DNA of 64,000 nucleotides. Origin: an uncultured Eggerthella sp. GTDB taxonomy: Bacteria; Actinomycetota; Coriobacteriia; Coriobacteriales; Eggerthellaceae. Both the position numbers and the translations under genes were made by a program. The notes beneath the pieces are model-generated. The model did not search any database. It saw only the letters and a program-made list of their open reading frames with translations, and was not told the DNA's origin. Positions 49,929 through 58,704 of this stretch are shown one piece after another; position 1 is the first letter of the stretch, and each line of letters opens with the position of its first letter. The stretch lies in the NCBI GenBank assembly GCA_937998355.1, contig CALLDI010000011.1:177542-241541 (forward strand), given 5' to 3'.

Positions 49929-51317
49929 GTGGCTAAAACCTCTTCAAAAGCCAGCAAGAAAACCACTGCAGAAGTAGAAGAAGTAGAACCTTCGAAGAAA
50001 GAGACCAAGAAAGCTAAAGCGCCTGCCAAGAAAGCGACCACCAAGAAGGCTGCCACTAAGAAAGCATCGAGCAGCAAGAAACAAGATAAGAAAGTCGCAG
50101 AAGAGCAGGTAAGCGAAAAGATCGCCCAAGAGATCGTCGAAGAAGCGCTCGAAGAAGAACTCGAGACGGACCTCCTTGAAGACGATTCCATCGAACCCGA
50201 TCTTTCTACCCCCGAAGACACAACTGAAGAAGAGACCGTCGAAGCATCCGACCTTACCGACGAAGCTCTGCTGGAGGATATCCCTCAGGAAGAGCTGAAG
50301 GCATCGTCCGAGATCACGGTTCCGCGCGTTTCGTCGAAGACGAAGACGGCACGCACCCGCAAATACAATTCCGACAATTCGGTCGCCATGTTGACGGGCG
50401 ACCCCGTGCGCATGTACCTGAAGGAGATCGGCAAGGTCTCCCTGCTCACCGCCGCTGAAGAGGTCGACCTCGCGATGAAGATCGAGGCCGGCGTCGAGGC
50501 GATGGCGCAGCTCGATGCCTCCGAAGAAGAGGGCGGCGTCCCTCTGGAGCGTCGCGAACGCAGGCGCCTCTCTCGCATCGAGCAAGTGGGCTTGGATGCG
50601 AAGCAGCAGCTCATCGAAGCGAACCTTCGTCTGGTGGTTTCCATCGCGAAGCGCTATGTGGGCCGCGGCATGCTCTTCCTCGACCTCATCCAGGAAGGCA
50701 ATCTTGGCCTCATCCGTGCGGTCGAGAAGTTCGACTACACGAAGGGCTTCAAGTTCTCCACCTATGCGACCTGGTGGATCCGTCAGGCCATCACGCGCGC
50801 GATCGCGGACCAGGCACGTACCATCCGCATTCCCGTGCACATGGTCGAGACCATCAACAAGCTCGTTCGCATCCAGCGTCAGCTCCTGCAAACGCTCGGT
50901 CGCGAACCGACCCCTGAAGAGATCGCGGAAGAGATGGGTCTCACGCCCGAGCGCGTTCGCGAGATCCAGAAGATCTCGCAGGAGCCGGTCAGCCTGGAGA
51001 CGCCCATCGGCGAAGAGGAAGATTCCCAGCTGGGCGACTTCATCGAAGACGACGCTGCGGTCGTTCCACCTGATGCTGCAAGCTTCTCCATGCTGCAAGA
51101 GCAGCTCGCGAAGACGCTCGAGGGTCTGGCAGAACGCGAGCGCAAGGTCATCACGTTGCGCTTTGGTCTGGAAGATGGTCACCCGCGCACGCTCGAGGAA
51201 GTCGGCCGTGAATTCGGCGTCACGCGCGAGCGCATTCGTCAGATCGAGAGCAAGACGCTCGCGAAGCTTCGCCATCCGTCTCGTTCGCAGAAGCTCAAGG
51301 ATTACTTGGAAGATTGA
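49929..51317 (+). CDS. rpoD: primary RNA polymerase sigma factor
   Basis: 462 aa. A Lys/Ala/Glu-rich low-complexity N-terminus (about 1-120) is typical of actinobacterial principal sigma factors. The core follows: region 1.2 (DPVRMYLKEIGKVSLLT), regions 2.1-2.4 (NLRLVVSIAKRYVGRGM to FSTYATWWIRQAI), region 3 (IRIPVHMVETINKL) and region 4 (VTRERIRQIESKTLAKLRHP). It recognises -10/-35 promoters like those found across this window. The start GTG 49929 has AGAGGA upstream. Its stop overlaps the start of the rlmKL gene. Confidence 0.97.
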   Translation: MAKTSSKASKKTTAEVEEVEPSKKETKKAKAPAKKATTKKAATKKASSSKKQDKKVAEEQVSEKIAQEIVEEALEEELETDLLEDDSIEPDLSTPEDTTEEETVEASDLTDEALLEDIPQEELKASSEITVPRVSSKTKTARTRKYNSDNSVAMLTGDPVRMYLKEIGKVSLLTAAEEVDLAMKIEAGVEAMAQLDASEEEGGVPLERRERRRLSRIEQVGLDAKQQLIEANLRLVVSIAKRYVGRGMLFLDLIQEGNLGLIRAVEKFDYTKGFKFSTYATWWIRQAITRAIADQARTIRIPVHMVETINKLVRIQRQLLQTLGREPTPEEIAEEMGLTPERVREIQKISQEPVSLETPIGEEEDSQLGDFIEDDAAVVPPDAASFSMLQEQLAKTLEGLAERERKVITLRFGLEDGHPRTLEEVGREFGVTRERIRQIESKTLAKLRHPSRSQKLKDYLED

Positions 51318-53626
51318 TGAACGAACCCTTGGAATTCTATGCGGTCTGCCCGGCGGGGTTCGAGCCGATCGTTTCAGAAGAACTGAAGAATCTCAACATC
51401 AAGCGCACACGTCCCCTTAAAGGGGGCGTTGCCTTTTTCGGGCGCATCGAAGATGGTCTGCGCGCATGCTTGTGGCTGCGCAGCGCTTCTCGTGTGCTGC
51501 TCGTGCTCGATCGCGTGGATGCGCGCGACGCCGATCAGCTCTATGCGTCCGTGCGCGCGCTGCCTTGGCAGGACCATATCGATCCCGAATCGACCATCGC
51601 GGTATCCGCGCGCGGTACGAATGAGGAGTTGCGCAACACCCAGTTCACGGCCATGCGCGTGAAGGATGCGATCTGCGATGAGCTGCGTGCTCGCACAGGT
51701 GCACGCCCCGAGGTGAGCAAGCATCGTCCAGCGGTGATGATCAACGTATCGCTCCATGCGAAGAAGGCGACCATCTCGCTCGACCTTGCCGGAGAGCCGC
51801 TCCATCAGCGCGGCTATCGACTGGAAGGAGAGACGGTGCAAGCGCCGCTCAAGGAGGCGCTGGCTGCGGGCATGTTGTTCGTGTCGCCGTGGGGGCGCAT
51901 CGTGAAGGACTTGCACGCTGGCACGCTCGATCCTGCCGACACGCTCCTCTACGATCCGTTCTGTGGTAGCGGCACGCTCGTGCTGGAAGCTGCCATGATG
52001 GCGGCCGACATGGCACCGGGGATCTTGCGCGACTATTGGGGCTTTCAGGGGTGGAAGCAGTTCGATCAGCAGCTCTTCGAAGCGCTGCTCGCCGAAGCGG
52101 ATGAACGACTGGAAGCGGGTCTTCAGCGCATGCCGCATCTTCGTGGTAGCGACAAGGATCCTCACGCGATCGAGGTCGCTGTGCAGCAGGCAACGCGCAT
52201 CGGGTTGGCGCGCTACGTGGCGTTTTCGGTGGCCGATTGCGCTTCGATGGGCCAGACGCTCGAAGTGGCAGGCATGGCGGATGTCAAGTTCGGCTGCCTG
52301 GTGGGCAACCCGCCGTATGGCGTTCGCCTGATGAGCGATGATCTCGACCTGTTCTACGGCGCTTTGCAGAAGGGCCTTGCGCAGCTGCCGCAGGATTGGA
52401 GTCTCACGGTCATCACGCCCGATATCCATTTCGATGATTATGTGGGTGCCGTGCCGATCGAGGAGAAGCCTGTTTATAACGGCGCGATCGAAACGACCAT
52501 CCGCACCTATCGCCTGAGCGGGATCCGACAGGAAACGCTTTCGCTCGTCACGCTTTCAGGGCGCGATATCGAGATCCCAGTGTTTTCCGATCACCCCGAG
52601 CAGTTCGCCGCGCGTCTGCGCAAGAACGCGAAGGCACGACGCAAATGGGCGCATGAGCATGAGGTGTTCGCCTTCCGTCTTTACGATGCCGACCTGCCCG
52701 ATTATGCGGTCGCGATCGACCTGTTCATGACTTGCGAAGAGGTTCGCACGTCGCATACTGCGCGCATGTTCGAGGTGCCCTATCTGGTCATATCGGAATA
52801 CCAGGCACCGCGCTCGATCGATGCGCATAAGGCCTATCGCCGGTTCGAAGACGCCGTGCGCATCGCTGCAGCGTTGCTCGAGATCCCGCGTACGCAGGTC
52901 TTCACGCGCGTGCGCAAGCAGGACCGCGGCGGCAAGCAGTACGCTTTCGACAGGCGTCGTGCGAAGCGCGTGCTCACGAAGGAGACCGGGCTCACGTTCG
53001 AGCTCGACCTTACGAGTTATCTCGATGTGGGGCTGTTCCTCGACCACCGCATCACGCGTCAGTTCATCGCCGCGCAGGCCAAGGGCAAGGACGTGCTGAA
53101 TCTGTTCGCGTACACGGGCAGCGCGAGCGTGTATGCGGCAGCGGGTGGCGCGAAGAGCGTGACCACGGTCGACCTTTCGCGAACCTATCTTGATTGGGCG
53201 CGCCGTAATATGGCGCACAATGGATTCACCGAGGGTCGCTATCGTTTCATCAAGGCGGACGTGCGCGAGTGGATCCGTGCGGAGAAGGATCCGCGCAACA
53301 GCAAGAACGGACAGATCCGTCGTTACGATCTGATCTTCGTCGATCCGCCCACGTTCTCGAACTCGAAATCGATGGGCAAGCGTACCTGGGATATCCAGCG
53401 CGACCACTACTATCTCCTGCGTGATGTCTCCAAGCTTCTGCGCAGGGGAGGTGTGATCATCTTCTCGGGCAACTTGCGTTCGTTCAAGCTGGACGAAGAC
53501 GCCCTCGTGGAGCTTGGATTCGACGTGCGTGATATCACCGCACGCACCATCCCCGAAGATTTCGCGCGCAACGCGAAGATCCATTTCTGCTACGTGCTCC
53601 AGCTTCGCACGCAAGCGAGTTCATAG
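51317..53626 (+). CDS. rlmL: bifunctional 23S rRNA methyltransferase (RlmKL-like)
   Basis: 769 aa. A THUMP RNA-binding domain (about 45-160) is followed by two Rossmann methyltransferases. The first has SAM motif DPFCGSGTLVLEA (about 213) and catalytic NPPY (about 331), as in the m2G2445 enzyme RlmL. The second has YTGSASVYAAAGGA and VDPPTFSNS (about 675), as in the m7G2069 enzyme RlmK. The gene is a natural fusion, as in enterobacteria. ATG 51317 overlaps the sigma factor stop by one base (TGATG), so the two are translationally coupled. Confidence 0.94.
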   Translation: MNEPLEFYAVCPAGFEPIVSEELKNLNIKRTRPLKGGVAFFGRIEDGLRACLWLRSASRVLLVLDRVDARDADQLYASVRALPWQDHIDPESTIAVSARGTNEELRNTQFTAMRVKDAICDELRARTGARPEVSKHRPAVMINVSLHAKKATISLDLAGEPLHQRGYRLEGETVQAPLKEALAAGMLFVSPWGRIVKDLHAGTLDPADTLLYDPFCGSGTLVLEAAMMAADMAPGILRDYWGFQGWKQFDQQLFEALLAEADERLEAGLQRMPHLRGSDKDPHAIEVAVQQATRIGLARYVAFSVADCASMGQTLEVAGMADVKFGCLVGNPPYGVRLMSDDLDLFYGALQKGLAQLPQDWSLTVITPDIHFDDYVGAVPIEEKPVYNGAIETTIRTYRLSGIRQETLSLVTLSGRDIEIPVFSDHPEQFAARLRKNAKARRKWAHEHEVFAFRLYDADLPDYAVAIDLFMTCEEVRTSHTARMFEVPYLVISEYQAPRSIDAHKAYRRFEDAVRIAAALLEIPRTQVFTRVRKQDRGGKQYAFDRRRAKRVLTKETGLTFELDLTSYLDVGLFLDHRITRQFIAAQAKGKDVLNLFAYTGSASVYAAAGGAKSVTTVDLSRTYLDWARRNMAHNGFTEGRYRFIKADVREWIRAEKDPRNSKNGQIRRYDLIFVDPPTFSNSKSMGKRTWDIQRDHYYLLRDVSKLLRRGGVIIFSGNLRSFKLDEDALVELGFDVRDITARTIPEDFARNAKIHFCYVLQLRTQASS

Positions 53627-53817
53627 CGTCAGCTTCGAGCGTCCGTCGTCCAGCCGCGTGGGAAGAGTTCGTGGGGCGTCTGCAGTGGTGCAGCCTGTGA
53701 AGGCTAGATTACAGCTTCGTATCCGCACCATGCGAATGATCCTTCAGGGCTGCAGGGTGCTACAATCATAAGGACGATGCGGTCTCGTTAAGCCGCCTGA
53801 TGTCGAAGGGGAAACCA

Positions 53818-54156
53818 ATGGTAGAACAGATCTGTGAGAAATGCGGTATGCGCTATTCTCTGTATGCACCTGCTTGTCCGTCTTGTGGGGAGGCCTCACC
53901 GCAGCCTGCGAAGAAGCCGGGCTGTCCGCAAGCTCCGGCACCTGCGCCGAAGCCGAAGCCAGCGAACGCTGCACCGAAGCAAGAGAAGGGTGCGGACGCA
54001 GCTGCTAGCGCGTCAGAGAAAGCAGCATCGAAACCCGAGGTCTCCGTCACGGTCGAGGCCGATCAGGGATGTCCCTGCAAGCAGTTCGCGGCACCGCTCG
54101 CGCTCATCGGTATCGTTGCGGCGGTATTCGGTATCTTCAAGCTCATTCGCAAATAG
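53818..54156 (+). CDS. zinc-ribbon protein with C-terminal membrane helix
   Basis: 112 aa. EQICEKCGMRYSLYAPACPSCG is a CxxC-x12-CxxC zinc ribbon. It is followed by a Pro/Ala/Lys-rich linker (about 30-75), the pair CPC before the membrane, and a C-terminal helix (LALIGIVAAVFGIFKLI). The tail-anchored layout puts the ribbon in the cytoplasm. ATG 53818 has AAGGGGA five bases upstream. Function unknown. Its stop codon directly abuts the palindromic operator at 54157. Confidence 0.82.
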   Translation: MVEQICEKCGMRYSLYAPACPSCGEASPQPAKKPGCPQAPAPAPKPKPANAAPKQEKGADAAASASEKAASKPEVSVTVEADQGCPCKQFAAPLALIGIVAAVFGIFKLIRK

Positions 54157-54185
54157 TTTGATGCTCAAATAGTTTGAGCATCAAA
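54157..54185. promoter_or_regulatory. double FabT-type operator upstream of the fatty acid operon
   Basis: Two 13-bp boxes, TTTGATGCTCAAA (54157-54169) and TTTGAGCATCAAA (54173-54185), each of the form TTTGA-N3-TCAAA, are separated by TAG and together form one perfect 29-bp palindrome. The box form is that of the FabT operator of streptococci and lactococci (recalled as TTTGAwTwTCAAA). A FabT-like MarR gene lies in the operon just downstream. Confidence 0.8.
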
Positions 54186-54200
54186 ACAATCAGCTATAAT
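54173..54200 (+). promoter_or_regulatory. promoter of the fatty acid operon, overlapping the operator
   Basis: A perfect TATAAT (54195-54200) lies 16 bases after TTTGAG (54173-54178), which is inside the second operator box. A repressor bound there would block the -35 region. Confidence 0.65.
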
Positions 54201-54204
54201 GAAG

Positions 54205-54238
54205 AGCAGTGGAGGCGCTATGCTTCCACTGCTTTTTT
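54205..54238 (+). terminator. strong hairpin terminator at the start of the fatty acid operon transcript
   Basis: AGCAGTGGA (54205-54213) and TCCACTGCT (54225-54233) pair around an 11-base loop, followed by TTTTTT. It ends the zinc-ribbon transcript, but it also lies immediately after the TATAAT at 54195 and would be the first 30 bases of any transcript from it. Confidence 0.85.
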
Positions 54239-54316
54239 CGTCATGCGATCCATCGTTTGATCCGCATGGAACAGAGTGCAAGTTCGAGCCTGTGAACAGG
54301 CAGTAAGGAAAGTGGT

Positions 54317-55186
54317 ATGAGTTTCGCTATCGTCACCGATTCGATCGCCGACCTGAGCGCTGAAGAATGCGAACAGTATGGCGTCGACGTCGTGCAACTG
54401 ACCGTCGAAGTGGGCGGTGAATCATACAAGGATCAGATCGAGATCTCGTCGGAAGAATTCTACGACAAGATGCTCGCTGCAGATGATCTGCCGAAGTCCT
54501 CCCAGCCTTCACCAGCGGAATTCATTGATACGTACGACCGCCTTTCGAGCGAGGGGAATTCTGGCGTCATCGCGATGCATCTTGCTGCGCCGCTCTCCGG
54601 TACGATCGAGTCTTCGCGTTTGGCGGCGAGCCAGGTCGACATCCCGGTCACGGTCCTGGACTCGCTCAACGCATGTTCAGGCGAAGCGCTTCTGGTCATC
54701 CAGGCGTCACGCATGCGCGAAGAAGGTGCGACCCTCGAAGAGACGGTCGAATATCTCGAGCAGATCCGTCCGTACACGCGCTTCTTCATCGCGTGCGGCA
54801 CGCTCGACAATCTGCTCAAGAACGGTAGGCTCTCGCCCGAAGAGGTCGACACGGCAACGGTGCTCGACATCAAGCCGATGATGTCCTTCGATGAAGATGG
54901 TGTGCTTCGCGCGATCGACAAGGCGAAGGGCATGAACGGCGTTATCAAGAAATACGTCGAAAAGCTGCAACAGCTTACCGAAGAAGAGGGCATTCAGCGC
55001 GTTCGTTTCTGTCATTCTCGTAACCTTAAGGGTGTAGAAAAGCTCAAGAAGGCGCTTGCAGAAGCTGGTGTTGAGTATCTCGACTACGGAACGTGCTCGT
55101 GTGGTGCGACCGTTTCGACTCACCTCGGCTTGAAGGCCCTTGGAATGGGAACGATGCCCGACTCGCTCGGAACGAAGAACGCTTAG
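54317..55186 (+). CDS. DegV family fatty acid-binding protein
   Basis: 289 aa. DegV (FakB-type) proteins bind a fatty acid and present it for phosphorylation. The N-terminal start MSFAIVTDSIADLSAEE, TSQPSP-like KSSQPSPAEFIDTY and DSLNACSGEALLV are family hallmarks. AAGGAAAG lies seven bases before the ATG. As first gene of a FASII operon it may deliver exogenous fatty acids or signal their presence. No FakA kinase is in the window. Confidence 0.9.
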   Translation: MSFAIVTDSIADLSAEECEQYGVDVVQLTVEVGGESYKDQIEISSEEFYDKMLAADDLPKSSQPSPAEFIDTYDRLSSEGNSGVIAMHLAAPLSGTIESSRLAASQVDIPVTVLDSLNACSGEALLVIQASRMREEGATLEETVEYLEQIRPYTRFFIACGTLDNLLKNGRLSPEEVDTATVLDIKPMMSFDEDGVLRAIDKAKGMNGVIKKYVEKLQQLTEEEGIQRVRFCHSRNLKGVEKLKKALAEAGVEYLDYGTCSCGATVSTHLGLKALGMGTMPDSLGTKNA

Positions 55187-55193
55187 ATCGATC

Positions 55194-55670
55194 ATGGAAA
55201 AGGCAATCAACAAAGAGAACATGCGGATGCTCGACGACCTGCTCTCGAGCACCTTCAACTCGATCCTGCGCATCGAAGAGCGCTCGCTCAACAATCGTCT
55301 CACCGAAGGCCTTTCCATCACGGAGCTTCACACCATCTGCGCGATCGGCCTTCACGAGACCAACCCGATGAACGTCATCGCGAATCGTCTCGGGGTCACG
55401 CTCGCCACGCTCACGGTCATGATCAACAAGCTCGAGAAACGCAGCTACGTGCGCCGTGAACGAAGCGAACAGGATCGCCGACAGGTGTTGGTGGCGCTCA
55501 CGACGAAGGGTCGTAAAGCGGCTCGCGCCCATCACGCTTTCCACAAGAAGATGGTGGAAAGCGCCCTCGCGGATCTTTCACCCGAAGAAGAAGGGGTGTT
55601 TGTAAAAGCAGTTGGAAAGATCAAGACCTTCTTCGATCAAGAAGGCCAGAAAGAGCAAACGAAAGGATAA
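55194..55670 (+). CDS. fabT: MarR-family regulator, FabT-like
   Basis: 158 aa. A winged helix occupies residues 45-110, with LTVMINKLEKRSYVRRERSEQDRRQVLVALT as recognition helix and wing; helices at both ends form the dimer. Position between degV and acpP is that of fabT in streptococci, and two FabT-type boxes lie upstream of the operon. In those bacteria FabT represses FASII when acyl-ACP is abundant. ATG 55194 begins eight bases after the degV stop. Confidence 0.85.
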   Translation: MEKAINKENMRMLDDLLSSTFNSILRIEERSLNNRLTEGLSITELHTICAIGLHETNPMNVIANRLGVTLATLTVMINKLEKRSYVRRERSEQDRRQVLVALTTKGRKAARAHHAFHKKMVESALADLSPEEEGVFVKAVGKIKTFFDQEGQKEQTKG

Positions 55671-55675
55671 CAACA

Positions 55676-55894
55676 ATGGCAACGCTCGACACTATTCAAA
55701 AAGTACTCAATGAGAACCTCGACATCGAACCGGAAACCGTCACGGTCGACGCAACGCTCGAGGGCCTGGGCATCGACTCGCTCGACATGGCAGAGCTCGT
55801 CTGCAGCCTCGAAGAAGAACTCGACATCGATTTCGGTGAGCCCGAAGGCATCGAGACCATCGGTCAGCTCGTCGAGTACATCGAAGCTCTCTAG
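55676..55894 (+). CDS. acpP: acyl carrier protein
   Basis: 72 aa acidic helical protein. The phosphopantetheine site is GIDSLDMAEL with Ser35. It shuttles the growing acyl chain among the enzymes encoded next to it. AAGGATAACAAC precedes the start, six bases after the regulator stop. Confidence 0.97.
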   Translation: MATLDTIQKVLNENLDIEPETVTVDATLEGLGIDSLDMAELVCSLEEELDIDFGEPEGIETIGQLVEYIEAL

Positions 55895-55911
55895 GATCGA
55901 GAGAACTCCGC

Positions 55912-56883
55912 ATGAAGACCCGTGTAACTGAGTTGCTCGGCATCGAGCAACCGATCATTCAAGGGGCCATGGCGTGGATCGCCGATGCCCGTCTCGCCGC
56001 TGCGGTCAGCAACGCAGGCGGCCTGGGCATCATCGCGTGCGGATCGGCCCCGCTCTCTTGGGTGCGCGAACAGGTCGAACTCGCCCGTTCGCTCACCGAC
56101 AAACCGTTCGGCGTGAACATCATGCTCATGAATCCGGATGCGCCCGAACTGGCGGATCTGCTGGTAGAGCTGAAAGTGCCGGTCATCACGACTGGTGCGG
56201 GTAGCCCTGCTCCCTATATCGAGCGCTGGAAAGAAGCCGGCTCGAAGGTCGTGCCGGTCGTCGCTTCTGCTGCGCTCGCGAAGCGCATGGAGCGCATGGG
56301 TGCCGATGCGGTCATCGCGGAAGGCTGCGAAGCTGGCGGTCACATCGGCGAGCTCACCACCATGGCGCTCACCCCAGCGGTGTGCGAGGCAGTCTCCATC
56401 CCGGTCATCACCGCAGGTGGTGTGGCGGATGGTCGCGGCATGGTGGCGGCGTTCGCGCTCGGCGGCGAAGGCGTGCAGATCGGCACGCGCTTCCTCACGG
56501 CGCACGAATGCGGCATCCACGATGCGTACAAGCAGAAGGTACTGGCCGCGAAGGATTCCGACACCATCGTGACCGGTCGCGATAACGGACATCCGGTTCG
56601 CCAGCTGAAGAACAAGTTCTCGCGCAACATTCGCAAGATGGAAGGTGACCGCGATGTCTCGCTCGACGAAGTCGAGGCGGCATTGGCTGGTTCGCTTCAC
56701 CGCGCGGTAACGGGCGATGTCGATGAAGGATCGCTCATGTCCGGTCAGGTCGCATGCCTGATCAGCGACGAGAAATCAGCCCAAGAGATCGTCGACGACC
56801 TGATGCGCGAGGCGCAGAGCTGGTCGCAGAATAACCTCGAGGCTATGGCGCAGGCGAACGCAACGCGCGCCTGGAACGACTAG
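55912..56883 (+). CDS. fabK: FMN-dependent enoyl-ACP reductase II
   Basis: 323 aa TIM-barrel flavoprotein reducing enoyl-ACP in chain elongation. PIIQGAMAWIADARLAAAV, GGLGIIACGS, CEAGGHIGEL (catalytic His) and VITAGGVADGRGM with GGEGVQIGTRF are all present. FabK replaces FabI and makes such organisms insensitive to triclosan. No FabI is in the window. Confidence 0.95.
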   Translation: MKTRVTELLGIEQPIIQGAMAWIADARLAAAVSNAGGLGIIACGSAPLSWVREQVELARSLTDKPFGVNIMLMNPDAPELADLLVELKVPVITTGAGSPAPYIERWKEAGSKVVPVVASAALAKRMERMGADAVIAEGCEAGGHIGELTTMALTPAVCEAVSIPVITAGGVADGRGMVAAFALGGEGVQIGTRFLTAHECGIHDAYKQKVLAAKDSDTIVTGRDNGHPVRQLKNKFSRNIRKMEGDRDVSLDEVEAALAGSLHRAVTGDVDEGSLMSGQVACLISDEKSAQEIVDDLMREAQSWSQNNLEAMAQANATRAWND

Positions 56884-56896
56884 AGAAGAAGGCTTT

Positions 56897-57820
56897 ATGG
56901 CAGTTTGGATGTGTTCTGGACAGGGCGCTCAGAAAGTTGGCATGGGCGCCGACCTGATCGATATTCCTGAGGTGAGAGAAGTCTTCGAGCGCGCTTCGGA
57001 CGTGCTCGAGGTCGACCTCATCCATCTGGTGAAAGAGGGAACCGAAGAAGAGATCAACGATTCCTTCAACGCGCAAGCGCTCACCATGGTCCTTTCGGTG
57101 GCCATCGGCAAAGCGCTGCTCGCGCAGGGAAAGAGGCCCGATGCTCTGATCGGTTTCTCGCTCGGTCAGATCAGCGCGCTGGCGCTCGCGGATATCGTGA
57201 GCTTGGACGATGCCTTCCGCTTGCTCAAGGTGCGTGCCGAAGCGATGGCCGAAGCGTGCACGATGCGCGAAGGCGCGATGCTCGCCTTGCTCGGGGCTAC
57301 GCACGAAGACGCCGAAGCGGTGTGCGAGGCATGCGCGCAAGGCGATGTCCTGCTGCCGGCGAACTACAATTGTCCTGGTCAGGTGGTCATATCCGGCGAT
57401 GTCGCTGCGATCGATCGTGCGGAGGAGCATTGGAAGGGCCTGAAGAAGAAGTGCGCTCGCCTGAACACGGCTGGCGCGTTCCATAGCCCGCTCATGCAGC
57501 CCGCAGCCGATGCGCTCGCTGCGTATTTTGCAAGCGACGACGCCCCGGCGTTCGCAGAGAGCGACATCACCATCATCTGCAATACCGATGCGCAGGCGTT
57601 TCGCGTGGACGAAGCGGCAGACCGCCTTTCTGCGCAGGTCATCTCTCCGGTCCGTTTCCAGCAAGGCGTCGAGAGCCTCATCGAGCAAGGCGAGAATGAA
57701 TTCGTCGAGATCGGTTACGGCGGAGTGCTGTGGACTATGATGAAGCGCATCTCGAAAGAGGTCGATCGCAAGCGCGTCGGCACGCGCGAGCAGTTCGACG
57801 AATATGTAAGCACGTTGTAG
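56897..57820 (+). CDS. fabD: malonyl-CoA:ACP transacylase
   Basis: 307 aa. It loads malonate onto ACP. The start WMCSGQGAQKVGMG is the oxyanion region. The nucleophile elbow is GFSLGQ with Ser88; the usual form is GHSLGE, so the His and Glu flanking the serine are Phe87 and Gln91 here. The partner His is in GAFHSPLM, and NYNCPGQVVISG is conserved. It starts 13 bases after fabK. Confidence 0.94.
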   Translation: MAVWMCSGQGAQKVGMGADLIDIPEVREVFERASDVLEVDLIHLVKEGTEEEINDSFNAQALTMVLSVAIGKALLAQGKRPDALIGFSLGQISALALADIVSLDDAFRLLKVRAEAMAEACTMREGAMLALLGATHEDAEAVCEACAQGDVLLPANYNCPGQVVISGDVAAIDRAEEHWKGLKKKCARLNTAGAFHSPLMQPAADALAAYFASDDAPAFAESDITIICNTDAQAFRVDEAADRLSAQVISPVRFQQGVESLIEQGENEFVEIGYGGVLWTMMKRISKEVDRKRVGTREQFDEYVSTL

Positions 57821-57834
57821 AAGAGGAACGCATC

Positions 57835-58665
57835 ATGGCGAAGTCCGAAGAACAAGAACTTTCCGCGCCGATCCGTCGTGTTGCGCTCGTCACGGGTGCG
57901 AGCCGCGGCATCGGTGCTGCGGTCGCACGCAGGCTCGCGAGCGACGGCTATTCGGTGGTGCTCAACTACGCTTCCGACTCCAGCACGGCTGCGGTCGAGG
58001 GGCTGTGCGGAGTGCTCGCGGAAGTGGCCGCCGAACGCGCCGCTGAAGAGCGCGCGCTCGCAGAAGAACAGCCAGCTGAAGCCCAGCGTTTCATCGGCAT
58101 TCAGGCTGATGTTTCCAAGTTCGAGGAGGCCAAGCGCCTGCTCGCTGAAGTGAAGGATGCTTTCGGCCGCATCGACGTGCTCGTGAACAATGCGGGCATC
58201 ACGCGCGATGGTTTGCTCATGCGCATGAAGGAAGAAGCGTTCGACCGCGTCATCGAGGTGAACCTGAAGGGCGCGTTCAATTGTCTGCGCCATGCGGCTC
58301 CCATCATGATGAAGCAGCGCTATGGTCGCGTCATCTCGGTCTCGAGCGTAGTCGGTGTCGCAGGCAACGCAGGCCAGGTCAACTATGCCGCTTCGAAGGC
58401 GGGCATCATCGGTCTTACCAAGGCTGCTGCGAAGGAGATGGCAGCGCGCGGCGTCACCGTGAACGCGGTCGCCCCGGGCTTCATCGATACCGCCATGACC
58501 GACGAACTATCCGACGCTATGAAAGAGAACATCCTCGGCCGCATCGCGTGCGGTGAATTCGGCACGCCCGAAGACGTCGCCAATTCTGTGGCTTTCTTCG
58601 CGAGCCCCGAGACGGGCTACGTGACCGGCCAGGTGCTGTGCATCGACGGCGGCATGTCGCTCTAG
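57835..58665 (+). CDS. fabG: 3-oxoacyl-ACP reductase
   Basis: 276 aa short-chain dehydrogenase reducing 3-oxoacyl-ACP with NADPH. TGASRGIGAAVA is the cofactor loop, NNAGITRDGLLM the central motif, SSVVGVAGNAGQVNYAASKAG holds the Ser-Tyr-Lys catalytic set. An Ala/Glu-rich insert of about 25 residues (ERAAEERALAEEQPAEAQ) after the second strand is unusual and makes it longer than typical FabG (about 245 aa). Confidence 0.95.
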   Translation: MAKSEEQELSAPIRRVALVTGASRGIGAAVARRLASDGYSVVLNYASDSSTAAVEGLCGVLAEVAAERAAEERALAEEQPAEAQRFIGIQADVSKFEEAKRLLAEVKDAFGRIDVLVNNAGITRDGLLMRMKEEAFDRVIEVNLKGAFNCLRHAAPIMMKQRYGRVISVSSVVGVAGNAGQVNYAASKAGIIGLTKAAAKEMAARGVTVNAVAPGFIDTAMTDELSDAMKENILGRIACGEFGTPEDVANSVAFFASPETGYVTGQVLCIDGGMSL

Positions 58666-58704
58666 GATACGAAATCGCGAGAAGAACCGATCAGGAGATC
58701 CGTT

